Of a stretch of DNA of 64,000 nucleotides, positions 11,691 through 23,697 are shown piece after piece (within the stretch, counting starts at the first letter, position 1; each line of letters begins with the position of its first letter). Both the position numbers and the translations under genes were made by a program. The DNA lies in assembly GCF_037975245.1 (NCBI RefSeq), contig NC_092571.1:4293501-4357500 (forward strand). The letters run 5' to 3'. The notes under the pieces were generated by a model. The model had not been told where the DNA came from. It did not search any database and saw nothing but the letters and a program-made list of their open reading frames with translations. Source of the DNA: Apostichopus japonicus. Taxonomy: Eukaryota; Echinodermata; Holothuroidea; Aspidochirotida; Stichopodidae.

Positions 11691-14312
11691 TATTCTTGAT
11701 CAGAAAATGCTGTCAATGTATAATTAGCAAAAGTTGGTCAGATTCCCTCGGAGTAGCTATTTTGATAAGTACGGTGCTTTCCTTCTCGTCTTTTACGAAG
11801 TTCTAGTCTTAGCAATCTGTTTGTAGTGTTCATGGCACACTTCTACCTCTCTTATCTGTGTAGATTTAACCTCAAACATAGCTTGCTGAGATTTTTCCAC
11901 CGAGGAAAACCTAATAAGCTTGGTCTTTTAAAGCCAGTATACTTCAGGCATACTGTGGTCACCACATGACATTAAATTAGGGTACAAGTTGCATTATAAG
12001 AGGCATTCTTTTGTTGGTGGGGAAGGGGGTGGGGTGGGGTGGCTGTATTTATGGGTGTGAAGGTGTTTTTGCTACGGATTTTATTCAGTAAACTCTTGGC
12101 TCTATTGTTGAACCACTAGCGTGCATAGGGAGTAAAATGTTGGGGTTGTGTGAGTGGGGTTGGGGGGCAGACTTGTGACTATCTTGACGGATATGGCTTT
12201 AATCCATTTGGCTAGATGGAAGATCCATGTCTAGTATATTCAATGACATTGGTCAGCAATTCATCAATCATACATCCTTTCCCTTCCCCATCACAGCCTA
12301 TGTTCCCTAAGCCTTTTTCAATGTTACCAGAAACACAATACATATGAACACAGTACTTCACAAGCCAAGCCAGAAAGCATTAAATACTAAGAAAGGAAAC
12401 ATTCAAGCACAGATATTTTTAATTTAATTTTAATAAAATCCTTATGGCACGTGAACAACAAAAATAAATGAAAATCAGCAGCTTTGAAATTACTGTAGAT
12501 TAAAACTGATCATTGGGTGTAGAGTATACTATGCAATTGACACTATCTCCATAGTATGAACCATTCCAAAGGTCATCAATTACTCATACACTCTCTTGAA
12601 AATACAAGTTAAATGCATATGTTGTGTTGTTTACAGGAGTACAATATACTAGTCAACTTGTGAACATTTGGAATGAGAACATAATACAAAAGTACACCAC
12701 AAGAGAAGTGTGGATCCCTTTCTGTTAACATTGCTGGTTATTAAATGAAGGAAACATAAGGCTTTGAAATCTTGAATAAAACATACATAGTAAACTAGAT
12801 TTTAGCAGTAGTGTTGACAAGAGTCATAGTATATCAAAGTATTCATATCTTATGTGAATTCTTTGTGAGTGCTCCGTGAGAAGTTTCAATGACCAATAAA
12901 ATTACATAGTATTTTTGAAAAACAAAACACAATACAATAAGCTTGAAAATCTGCTGAATTGAAAAAAAAAAGTTTCTGTGATTACGTAATCGATTGTCAA
13001 TTGTGGTATAATAATTACTTGCTGGAACTACACCTGCTTGCTTGCATCTTGTTGAGAGCTTTGTGTACAGGTTCTCACAAGCAATGTATCTTTGTCTGCA
13101 TGTGTGTTGGTTTATACCAATGATTGACTTAAAGCAGATCAGTGAGTGATCTTTAGTATTAGCATGCTTTATCAGGATGAGATAAAAAAAAGAATAGAAT
13201 AGAATAGACAAGTGACCAGAAATGCTTTTAATATACAGCAAAAGAAAAGGTACAACTACCTCAACATCTCTCAAATATTTAAACAGTGAACTAACATTTA
13301 ATAATCACATGAACAGATCTATAGTAGGAAAACTTGACCTATCTTGATGAAAAAAAAAGAAAATTAGCCATGTCATAAATATGAGGCAACAGATACTGGG
13401 CTGTCAATACTGATTAAGCTGCAGTGAAAATGCAAATTACATACAGCTTTTAAACATGTTGACCTCTGCATTCACTTCTAAGAGGTTCCCTTTGCGAAAC
13501 AAGGTACTGTTCATTTAAAAAATGAATCGTTTTCATATTGAAACCTCTGCTTGAAGTTTGTTGTCTACCGTGTGTCCTTATGTACTACACAGGCAAACAG
13601 AAAGAAAATACAATTCTGTACAAGATTTGGTAAACATAAAACTGGAACAAACTCTTAATTTGCAGCCTCTTCTCACTTCTGTCTTTGTTTCAACACACTT
13701 GAACAGCTGAACATTGATACCACTCAATATAAACTTGAGCAGGTTAATATTCATATCACTCATAAAAAGTTAAAAACATACATATAGAGGTATGCTTGAT
13801 CTCTATGGAAAGTGTCTTACCATCAAAGAATATTCCTTCAATGGATCAGATTACCTTTATTATGCTATATAACAATCATTTATCTTATATAGTACATGAT
13901 TTGACTTAAAAAAAACCCCAAATAATCAAGGACTTTATCCCTTTAATATCTGAAGCTCCTTCAGTTTGTTATTCTTGTTTACAACTTTCTAAGTATCTTT
14001 TCTTTTACCATTACGTTGTGTTTCAATAATGCAAATAACATACGCATCAATTGTAAACACTTCAAGTTAAAATTAGAACACTTTCAGTAGCCTAGCTACC
14101 CGAGTTATGAGAAAATAGAGAAAATGAGATCAAGTTTGAACACAGAAGCTCTTCATTAGCAGGTTTCTCTTCCTTCTCTGTACTTTTTTTTATAACACTT
14201 GAACAGCTAAACATATGTGCCCACATTGCAATGGCAGGGACCTTGCTAGAGCGGGGGTGTGGGAGTGTCTCAACCCCCCCCCAATCTTGGTAAAATTGAC
14301 ATTGGAAAATTT

Positions 14313-14347
14313 GAGTGCGACAATCAGAATTTCTGACTGTCGCACTC
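14313..14347. repeat. Inverted repeat (hairpin)
   Basis: gagtgcgacaatcag and ctgactgtcgcactc match as a 15-base inverted repeat with one mismatch around a 5-base loop. Outer bases (aaatt/aattt) extend it imperfectly. Confidence 0.85.
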
Positions 14348-14667
14348 CAATTTACCTAGGCCTATTCATATATTCTTGTGATTGTGAATTACCTTAATAT
14401 TTCGGTTAAAACTGACCTTTAATCAGTCATATTTAGCACATTTTCCTTGCCACTTTGAGAAAATGTATCTCGCGATCCTTATACTCCACCGTACAAAACT
14501 ATGTATGATTTAGTCTCTATGGGATACAATAAAACACTCAAATGATAATCTACAGAGGCTTAAAAGTGCCATCAACATAAGAAAAAGTTTGCCCCATAAG
14601 TTGGCATTTTTAGTAAACTGTTTAGATAACAAGATAAAATCTTATATAAAATCAGGACAATGTTGGA

Positions 14668-14965
14668 TTGCTCAGTTGCATTAACTGAGCAATTGAACAA
14701 TTTTCTGCAAAATGTTTAATTGACAACTTATCATATCTCGTCAATTGGACATTTTTCTGCAAATTGTTTCATTGACAACTTATCATATCTTGTCAATTGG
14801 ACATTTGCTGCAAAATGTTCAATTGTTCACTTCATTCCATCAGAGCAATTGAAAAATGTTCTGCAAAATGTTTAATTGACAACTTATTGTATCTGGTCAG
14901 CTCAACATCTTTCTGCAAAATGTTTAATTGTTCACTTCATTCCAAATATTCAGTTGGAATAAAGT
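14668..14965. repeat. ~53-bp minisatellite
   Basis: ctgcaaaatgtttaattg or a close variant recurs near 14705, 14758, 14810, 14861 and 14914, about 53 bp apart. Two unit types alternate, ending in acaacttatcatatc or in ttcacttcattcc. It lies just beyond the 3' end of the minus-strand four-exon gene. Confidence 0.9.
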
Positions 14966-15042
14966 GAACAATTGAAAAATTGTTCATGTGAGTAGCCCCC
15001 CCCCCCCTAATCATCAGGCCTTAGCTACGTCCCTGGTCAGTG

Positions 15043-15048
15043 TTTATT
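15043..15048 (-). promoter_or_regulatory. Poly(A) signal of four-exon gene
   Basis: AATAAA on the minus strand, 44 bases beyond the stop codon at 15092. The distance is suitable and supports this being the last exon. Confidence 0.6.
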
Positions 15049-15091
15049 ATATCCATTACAGTCAACACAGTAAAATTAGAACACACTTATT

Positions 15092-15237
15092 CTATAACAT
15101 CTTCATCTCTACTGATCTCACCCTTTCCCTAAATCTATGTTTATTAGTCTCGTTGAAAATTTTTGTTCTGACGGTCCACCAATCAAACATATGGTCTATT
15201 GCTCCTTCCTCCAGAAAATCTTCAATCTCATTGCGAC
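15092..15237 (-). CDS. Exon 4 (last) of 118-residue protein gene
   Basis: Preceded on the minus strand by a run of T, then ccaactag. It opens with GT, completing a serine codon begun in exon 3, encodes 47 residues including EIEDFLEEGAIDHMF and WWTVRTKIFNE, and ends in a stop. A poly(A) signal follows. Confidence 0.72.
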
Positions 15238-18200
15238 CTAGTTGGAAAAAAAAAATAACTCTACAAATTAGAAATGAATTTTTTTGCTTATAAAATATTA
15301 TGAGGGTTAGGATCATGAAAGGTAACTCCAGTGGTACTTTTTGATAGGAACACAACTAGAATGAAAACACAGTTCCTTGCTAATGTTCACTGATTACTTT
15401 CATAGGGATTTTTTTAAAAAGCTCTATGGAAACAAGAGCAAAAATTTGTGTTTGCAAATAATGCTAAGACTTGTCCCTCGTGCTTGATATAAGTTGTACA
15501 GCACATATCAGCAGGTTTCCAAATATCTGCCAATGTCAACATATCAAAGTTTGAAGAACCTCCAACATTTGGTAGCTGTACTTTTGCAATTGGAATATGT
15601 TTGAAGAAATCACACCTTACAGTTGCCTGATTTCCCAATTTAAAGATATTAACATTAAGTGTTTGGATCTCATTAATATTCATGAGATAAAGCAAATATG
15701 TATTATATAATTTAATCAGGCCTTAACTTAGGCATGCATACTTACTTGGGAGCTTCTTTCCTGCAAGTCCTTTGATGTAACTTTCAAAATTTTCCACCAC
15801 ACACTTTGAAGCACTTTCACTCCATTTAATGTATTTCCTACCTGAAACAAATGAGGAAAATAAAAAGTGAAATCCATGTTAATTGAGCTAGAACATGACT
15901 TCAAAAATTAGAAAGAACTTTATATGAAATCATGTTTGATGATACAGTTATACACCATGGAAGGTACCTGATGCCTGACATAAAACACTAGGTAAAGCAA
16001 CCAGAGGAAGTGTTGTCTTGCGAATGCTCATTAATATTCAGCAGATTTGAAACTAATGCAGTCATAATGTCTGAATATTTATGTACAATAAACATCTATA
16101 CCCAATTTGTCTGGTGTTGGAAATGATTGCTGCAACAGCTAGTTGTAGAGGCAATTGGGAAACTTGGAAATCCTCCACATGTAATATTACCTGATTCTGG
16201 TCAGGGTATGTGAAGTTGTATAACTTTTTAATAGGATTAAACCTTTTCTTCATTATATAAAGGTGCACCAGTAATAACAACCTTCCTTTCATCACATACG
16301 AATTGATAAAAACAAGGTACTGGAAGAGTGTCACCAGTCCTTACATAAAACTTTACTCTGTCATTTCAAATCCAGAAAAGAGCAAACTAAATTTAGCCTG
16401 CTTTCTTACTAAGGTGCATCATGATGCTCAATATTTATACAAGCAAAGCCTAAAATCATCTGTGTAGACAAAGCATAAAAACATCTTCTTTATTATGGGA
16501 GCACTTCTGCAAACTTTTCCTTGGTTGAGTTGATTCCCACAAAGAATTGTACACATTTTTTGTTTTACTTTTTTTCAAATAAACTCCAGCTGTTTGCATG
16601 CCAAAGGAGCTCATCTAATGGTGTTTCTTTCAAAATAGCTGTCCTTCCTTGCTTTGACTCATTTGCCAGATTTCCACATGATTTGATTATTGCATTTACC
16701 CAAAATAAAAACTAAAAAACTAAAGCATAAACAATATTATTGTTTTAACAGATTTCCATAGCACAATAAGAGCAGTTGCCACCTTTAACTGCAACTGATT
16801 AATTCTTGCCCAAAAGTATACTAATGGAGCATATATAACCAAGTGAGTCCTGTCTACTGAAATCAGTTTACCATAGCTGCTTCCTACATCCATGTGAGTA
16901 TGCAAGGAGGATCTGATCCCACGCACAAGGGCGATCAAATTGTATTGTGAAGAAAAGTAAATATTAATTCTTATTTGATCAGCATTTTGTCAGCCTTCCA
17001 ATACTGCAGTGATTGGTATATTCCTTTTTGCCTGAATGCAGGCCAAATTGACATGCTCAGTGAAGAATACGACATAACAGCCGATGAAAAAACTTGAATC
17101 AAATTTGATGGTTACAAGGCAATCATGTTAACATGATGCAAGAAAAACCTCTCCCTAGTGAAAGTGTGACAAATTGAGCCTCCCATTATCCTAGTCGCTT
17201 TATTTTAATAAACTTGTTACTCTTAAAGATTTTGTAACATTTTGTAAACACACTTTTTGACATTCCGTCATAAAGATCTTCGCACACTGTCATACTTACA
17301 TACAGGTGACTTGTTGGTCATGGATTGGGATTCTCCTCTTGCTCTTTTTCTTCTCTGTTGTACATCAGCCCTCTGCACTGCTGGACACAGCAAGAAATTA
17401 AATGAACACCGTTAAAACAATTGAGTTTGATGAGGATACACAAATCAATACAAATAAGATAATAACAGCATGTATTTAGTTTAAGGGTGTCAAGACTCGC
17501 TCAAAAAGAAAGTCTAATGCCGGTAATCTGACCTAGTTTCGAATGAGGTGTAACAAAAGTGTTAGACATTACCATCGATCCCAGAAAATACACACACACA
17601 GCTTGCTACCATCGGTATTTAGACACTAGTGTACAGTCAGTTCATGCTGCGGTCAATACCCACAGCATAGTGTAAAAACCAATGCAGCGATGGACATCTC
17701 AGGTCCAGCTAAAGATAACAAAGTATCGCATTTCATTACTGTACTATCTGCACTTTGTAGTGACACGAAAAAAAGGTCACTCACAAGCAACAGAAAGTTA
17801 ACTTTTTCAGATGGCCGCACGCGGTTTGGGGCGAGTGTTCAATGCCATTAAAATTTCTATGCTTCAAGACTAATTGATAATTCCGGTAGCTGCATAGTCA
17901 TCTTGAAGCAAATGTCACAGATTTTTCATCTCTCCTAAAACATGCAACTACTTTATCTTATTCAACCAAATGATAACAGACACCAGGAAATAACTAGAAC
18001 TTATGGCACCAAATTATATCCATCCCTTGACTCAACTAGAAATTACATGTAAAATTACAGTATATTAATGTAGTTTATTAAATTTAGTTGCCCAATTGCT
18101 CTAATAATGATAATTCATATCAATTGAATGATCCATCCAACCAAATTTACAAAACACAAGCATTATGGGGTCACAAAGTCTGAAGGCTTTCTTCCTTCTG

Positions 18201-21200
18201 TTACTGTGTAAAGGTTGTTAACCATTGCATGTGTCAGGGAGATTAAGGCTGACAATATAATTCATTTGGAATGCAATTACAATTGCCTGAGAAAGAAAAG
18301 GAACTGGAATTAGGGAAAACATAGTTCTGACTTGTATGTCACATGCATATGAGAGTCCTTCTGTACAAGAAATAAATATTTGGGGTATATTTATTATTTA
18401 TTAAGGATCACTCTATATTCTTCAATTTGATTGCTGATTTATAGTATTGGTAAGACTGCATGACAAAAGTCAAACAGCCAGTTGGTACTATTAACTAATA
18501 CCTCTTTTGATATAGAGTAGGTCAATGATGTAGCATAGGTATTTTATTACAGGGTCTGGTAAGTTTACTACAGTTCTGTAGTTCTTTGTTTCGAGGTAGG
18601 AAATGTATTTCATAAAGGATATAATGCAGATGTTTGAGTCTTGAGAGCAATGAACAGCTAAAGCAGATACAAAATACAAAAGTTTTAATACAATGTCAAG
18701 CTGATAACTGTTTCTCACATGGAACATCACTTACAGTATGTAGCTTTCAAAATCTACAGCATAGCTAGAGGAATATAAGCCTCACCAGTTATTACATTAA
18801 TACATCTAGTTCTACCATGTTCTACTTCAGTATATTATAGGTCAGTGCAGGTAATTGTCTCAGTTAAGATTAAAAACTTTTTCTGTGTCCCTCTAATATC
18901 TAATTTTTTAATGACAAAATTAGTTATGTAATGTTTAAACTGACTTGATAAAAAACTTCAATAACATCACTTTATTTATTAGGCAATGATCTAGCCTGCA
19001 AAATGTAAAGGAGCTGATTGACTTCCCTCATTTAAGTCTCACTTTATCCTCAATTTGCTGAAGATTAATCCAATAACATTTTATATTTTTCGACATCATT
19101 CTTGCCATTTATCCCTCTTCCCATAATTCTTGGTGCCTCTACATATCCAGTATCATAAACTGTCATACTTACATACAGGTGACCTGTTGTTCATGGATGG
19201 GGATTCTCCTCTTGCTCTTTTTTTTTCTCTGTTGAACATCAGCCTCCTGTTCTGCTGGACACAGCAAGAAATGAACTAACAACATTAATTCATGAGTCAC
19301 CATATTAGAACTACTGACTGGCTGGGAGAAACGTCTATGAAATTTGAAATATGCAAAGAAACTGAGGCTTAGATAGGATATTCGAACCATCACCCCCCCC
19401 CCCCCCCCGAGGACTACCAGTCCTCCACTCTATGGTGGTCAATGGTACATCCAAACACTAATAATATTTTAGGTGGTTACAACTTCGCTGGGGTTGTTTT
19501 CCATGTGGAATACATTTCAGTGAAGGTTGTCTACCATTGCATGCATGTGCCCAGAGGAAAACATGGGAGGAATAATCGCAAAATCCACATGAAAAGTTGT
19601 GTGATTGCACATTCCTTACATACCTAGCTATTAAGGACACCACATAGTATATCCACAAAACAAACACTTGCGGCTGAGCCTCTAAAATTTCTTACATGAA
19701 ATTTTTCAATTGCGCCATTGCTGGATTGTTTTGTTTCCATCATTCAAGTGACAAAGCTTTTATCCAAAACACAATGAAATGGTTTCCTTTCTCTTACAAG
19801 TATAATTTTGATCTTACCCATTGCCTCTTCTCGGTCTTCATTCGCAACCTGCCCTGTAAAATGTTTGAAAGAAGTATGTTCCATGATCTGTTTAATAAAG
19901 TTATCACCACCTTAATACCAAACTCTCACAAGGAGCTAAAATATTTGTCACTTTTTGTGTTGTGACTTTATTATCTCATCCTTGTATACATTTAGAGACA
20001 GGGAGATGTTTTATTCCATTGGGTCACCTGTTTTAGAACAAACCAATGGTCTGTAAACAGACAAGTAGCCTAATTTCCATCCCTTGTGGTATAGAACTGT
20101 AAGCTGGGGGGCTAGTGGGCACTTAATGGGGTACCTTATGATAACCTTATGTCATTGGCTGGCAAGTACCAACTTGGGTGGGGGAATAAAAAAATGTTTG
20201 ATGTCTGTGTATGTGTGGGGGTCAATTTTGACTTCACAATATAGCATATATGTGAAGTAGCCTATATAAGACAGAAAACTTTTATGTTGTCATAAGTTAG
20301 CTATCTTTAACCAAATATTAGCCTAACAACCACACTAAGTCAATGGGAAATGTAGCCTAACCATCAGTTTGCAAAATCAAAACAAAAACATCATAGCTTT
20401 GTTTACAACTTTAAATTTGCTGGAAATTGGCAGTTGTTTGGAAGGTAGGTGATTTTATCCACACACAAAAACATACATGCCTTAGGAAAAGTCACCAGCG
20501 GAAGTAAACCTGTGTTTTCTATTTCAGTTGATGGGATATTGGTTTTCGTCATATATTCGCTGGATTGACATAAGTTGCTAAATGCTCGCAAATTTTTGCT
20601 ATCAAACTTTTAATGAACTTGCTATACAGTAAATTGCAACACTAGTAATAGGGCAATTGTGCTGACTTTATCTTGTTGAATGCTTACAATTCATTTCCGT
20701 AAACAGCATATATTGAACTTTGGAAAAGAGCCCCCCTAAACCTTAAAAAAAACCCTCCTAAATACATTAAGGGGCATTTCAACTTTTCTATCCAAACTAG
20801 TCCCCCAAAGCCAAATATGAATTCCTACCCTGGTTAAGGCTAGCTGTTATAAATTAAATTTTTGGGCAGAATTGAAAATTGGCTTTGTATTTTAAGTTAA
20901 TTGTGGGCAAAAAAATCACAATAGCGTACAATAAGGCATTTTACTAATGTAGGCTAAGCATTGTCCAGCCTTGCCTGTCTTCAGCAATAGGCTACTGTTG
21001 GCTAAGGCTTAACTTAGGCCTAGGCCTAGGGTATATTTACTGTATCATTTGTATCAAAAAACGGTGCTATGTAAGCATCATTCATCACTATTTATGTTTT
21101 TGTAGAGTTTTTGGGACAAAGATCATGTAATTAAAATGAAGTTTAGCCTATCTAGGGCAAAACTAACATTACTGTAACTTAGGCTAGATCTTGTTAATGT

Positions 21201-21419
21201 TAGGCTTACACTGAGTGAGACAAGTGAGAGCTGAGCTATAATTTGCACAAATTGTGATTGGTAATCAGGCAGCTGCACAGGGAACTGAGGCGTACTTTAT
21301 ACTATTACTAATCCTAGGCTAGTCAATAGAGCATTTAGTAAAGGAATTAATATCTAGCAGTTGCAAGAAAGTATTACGGTATTACCTAGGCTTCCAAAGT
21401 CAATCTCGACGGCTCTCAT
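15092..21419 (-). CDS. Four-exon gene, 118-residue basic protein of unknown family
   Basis: Predicted by splice logic, not by a recognised domain. Coding exons are 21419-21386, 17380-17300, 15841-15746 and 15237-15092 (34, 81, 96 and 146 nt; total 357 = 118 codons plus stop). All junctions are GT-AG and phase 1. Joining exons 3 and 4 gives KKLPS/RNEIEDFLEEG with the serine codon split across the intron. The protein starts MRAVEIDFGSL, has a basic RRKRAR stretch that could be a nuclear localisation signal, then RKYIKWSESASKCVVENF and finally DWWTVRTKIFNE. The second half resembles short helical 'W-x-x-x-x-x-x-V-x-x-x-F' segments in uncharacterised animal proteins, but I cannot name the family. 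The start codon has A at -3. Exon 1 is the least certain; exons 3-4 are the firmest. Intron 1 contains a frameshifted second exon 2. Confidence 0.62.
15746..15841 (-). CDS. Exon 3 of 118-residue protein gene
   Basis: Flanked by tttcag and gtaagtatg. It is 96 nt (2 + 31 codons + 1), encoding RKYIKWSESASKCVVENF then ESYIKGLAGKKLP. Only this frame fits the phases of both neighbours. Confidence 0.72.
17300..17380 (-). CDS. Exon 2 of 118-residue protein gene
   Basis: Flanked by ctgtgtccag and gtaagtatg, 81 nt. It encodes VQRADVQQRRKRARGES then QSMTNKSPV, with a basic cluster. A near-copy with one extra base is at 19173-19254. Confidence 0.65.
17381..21385 (-). other. Intron 1 of 118-residue protein gene
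   Basis: About 4 kb of AT-rich sequence. It holds the duplicated exon-2 copy at 19173-19254, a 17-base C run at 19392-19408 and taggcct-rich DNA near 21.0 kb. Open frames of 60-90 codons on both strands show no domain. Confidence 0.5.
19173..19254 (-). pseudogene. Duplicated, frameshifted exon-2 copy (possible poison exon)
   Basis: Matches exon 2 over its whole length and both splice sites (tgtccag before, gtaagtatg after). A run of nine A replaces AAGAAAAA, making it 82 nt instead of 81. Joined to exon 1 it reads EQEADVQQRKKKSKRR. Splicing onward to exon 3 gives TGT ATG TAG, and to exon 2 gives a stop within six codons. Either way the protein is truncated. Homology ends about 12 bp beyond the 5' boundary. 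It is either a dead duplicate or an exon whose inclusion triggers mRNA decay. Confidence 0.65.
21386..21419 (-). CDS. Candidate exon 1 of 118-residue protein gene
   Basis: Starts ATGAGAGCC in an acceptable context (A at -3) and ends CTAG|gtaata. The 34 nt encode MRAVEIDFGSL and leave one base, which fits exon 2. The surrounding 100 bp upstream is rich in CpG for this AT-rich region, as a promoter might be. It was chosen on phase and context alone. Confidence 0.45.
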
Positions 21420-21975
21420 TTTGATAGTGCAACATGGATACCGCGCCGATTCGCGAACATAAGTTAGGTTTACCGATCTTGCTTGCATACAGTGTGAACA
21501 CTTGCGGCCATACGGACAACACGTTTACCACACTGTACATACGTCCATATGAGCTCTACATTACACTTAGCGACATTGCGCGGTGATGACGTCACAAGGT
21601 TTGTATACCAAATGAAAATGCGTCAATATGAACATGGATATCAGTATATGTATCACCGAAAGGGAAAGGGATCGAAATTGGGACTTTCAAGGTCACAGTT
21701 CCATTGGTCAGTTTTACCAGCATTAAAAGAGCATCGATAGTAAAACATATACCGATAGGACGATAAAATAAACGAGATATATCTTGATGGGTCCCTAATA
21801 GCTAAATTTTGCACAGGTCACATATACTACTACAAAAATTGCCAAGCTATAAAAATCCATTCAGATGTATAATCGTCCAATCAAAATAAAGGGGTGTAGA
21901 GGGCAGCATCCACGATCAATGGGTACTAATTACCTGTACACCGAAGCCCTCATAACAGAATGAACATACCCTTAA

Positions 21976-22009
21976 ACATTAGGGGAACACGAATATGTTC
22001 CCCTAACGT
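21976..22009. repeat. Small palindrome
   Basis: acattaggggaaca and tgttcccctaacgt form a 14-base inverted repeat with one mismatch around 6 bases. It resembles the palindrome at 10211-10238. Confidence 0.85.
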
Positions 22010-22065
22010 TACTGTCCCTCTAAGGTAGCATTTTTCAATATGCAATGGGCACCTAATGTGCACTT

Positions 22066-22072
22066 TATATAA

Positions 22073-22104
<32 letters not shown>

Positions 22105-22122
22105 GTATATTTATATAAAACA
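22066..22122. repeat. (TA)n microsatellite
   Basis: TA run with two tgta interruptions, just 3' of the Ig-like exon. Confidence 0.95.
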
Positions 22123-22216
22123 ATACCCATCATTTATGAGTGAAGATAAAATAGCCATTAACCACAAATAACCTAGTTCCATATAAGATATGATATTCAT
22201 GGGGCATCTAACTTAC

Positions 22217-22706
22217 CAAACAGACGGTATATGTGTTGAAAGAGAATCGGAGAGGCAGCCTCTTTGTAGAAAGCTATCTGTTTTAGGTTGACGTGATAAG
22301 TTCCAGCATCTCCTGGTTGGATATCTCGGATTCGGAACGAAAATTGGTCAAAGTACCCTGACGAGTTCTCGAAGTTTAGGGTTTCAACGTGGAAAAAATA
22401 ACGATCATAGATATGATCTTTATAATACCTGAACATATCAGAGTAGAGAAATGCAGCTCGAGGAACAGTACCATTGGTAGCCAGCTCGGTGAAGTTCAAA
22501 TCTATTCTCAGTTCATATATATGTATATAGGCTATATAAGAAAATAGAATATTTGGAAACGATAAGTCACAGCCTACAACCACGTAACAGTCTGTTGAAT
22601 TTGCTGTTAGTGCATCTTGACAGTGATAATCACAATCAATATCTTCGGAAAAAGACCAAGTGATTAGACAAAGGAACAAATAAGGTAAAACAGGTAAAAA
22701 TTCCAT
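22217..22706 (-). CDS. Signal peptide + Ig-like domain exon, copy 1
   Basis: First coding exon of a secreted or membrane protein. It starts MEFLPVLPYLFLCLITWSF, a typical signal peptide, followed by a Cys-rich stretch (DCDYHCQD, then DCYVVVGCDLSF) and several N-glycosylation sites (NST, NFT, NGT, NSS). The C-terminal half reads FSFRIRDIQPGDAGTYHVNL, the E-F strand signature of a V-set Ig fold, but the usual F-strand cysteine is replaced by valine. The exon is 490 nt and ends CTGTTTG|gtaagt in phase 1. Signal and Ig parts share one exon, which is uncommon. Downstream exons, expected at lower coordinates, were not found, so the full product is unknown. A broken tandem copy lies 1.44 kb upstream. 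Confidence 0.72.
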
Positions 22707-23697
22707 ATTGATGGATAACGATAATTTGACAATAATTCGCAGGAATTATGATGTATGTAGTACTTCAGTAAATGCAATACAGACTTAAAATTTGTCTGAA
22801 AAGCGTAGATCGTCGTTTATCAATCAAAACGGCAAGTCGTCCACAAGTACCGCACGTAAACGCACGCACACGCACACACCCGTACATGTACATGTTTTCA
22901 TTTGAATAGTGAATGTGCGGGTCCAAAATGAAAATGGTCAGGATGACAAGGAAGTGAAGTTTGTATGGTTACGTCACAATGAAATTCAATCTAAGTTGTA
23001 GTTTCCGGAGAAGGTAGTCTGCTGATGTCTGCAGTTATGTTACAACCTTTCACTGATTGAAGTATTGGATATATGGTAGATGATATAGCATTGATGATTT
23101 TATTTTATACATGCAGTTCAAACATTTTCATGTGTCTGTATTCTGTAAAGCGTTAAAAGTATACATTTGATTGTCAAGTAATTTTTACATCAATACAATC
23201 GAACCCAACCGGATTCAAAACGGATGGAGTTCTTATATCTATCAATCAAACCATGTCTTTGGGCTAAATGAAGATCTCTATAATTGAAGCCCGTTTATAT
23301 TCCAAAAACTTTACCAAATCTGCCGATTATTACTGAAACTGAGGCTGCAGCTTTATAGAATTTGGACGTAATCTTTAATAGGTTATTAAGAATATTTCAT
23401 GTGATTTTCCAATATGTTTGGCATGTTCTCAATGACCTAAAAAACGACCACTTGGATGTTTATGTTTTTAATAATTCAATATTCCAGCCAACTGACCCAA
23501 CAACGATTTGGAGTGCATCCCGTGCTAGAGATGTGGAGGATGGGAAACTACTCCTGTCGCGAATAATTAATAGAATACATCGAGTTTGATTCAAAGTGAA
23601 GATGTATTAGTTCAAGTCCTTGGCATTTTTATTTCTTATTGTCCTCAAATGGCCTAGTTCCATGTAAGCTATGGCATTCATAGGGCATATAACTTAC
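22707..23697. other. Spacer between tandem Ig-like exons
   Basis: Part of the tandem duplication. Sequence upstream of both exons is similar (gatgtatgtagta, then atgcaa, then tttatcaatcaaaac). The duplicated unit is about 1.48 kb. No other exon was recognised. Confidence 0.55.

Larger units (their letters stand above)
9967..14225. other. Intergenic AT-rich DNA with minor repeats
   Basis: No exon could be defended. It contains a small perfect palindrome at 10212, atcgg-rich repeat patches near 10.55-10.62 and 11.58-11.69 kb, and a G-rich stretch near 12.02-12.17 kb. A minus-strand frame of 143 codons at 12843-13274 is low-complexity and hydrophobic, without domain evidence. Confidence 0.5.

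Noticed and set aside
12843-13274. 143-codon minus-strand open frame
   Set aside because: Hydrophobic and Ile/Tyr/Phe-rich, typical of AT-rich non-coding DNA; no motif seen.
15414-15695. 93-codon minus-strand frame within intron 3 of the 118-residue gene
   Set aside because: Looked like an exon at first, but flanking splice phases fit only if it is skipped: exon 3 joins exon 4 in perfect phase.
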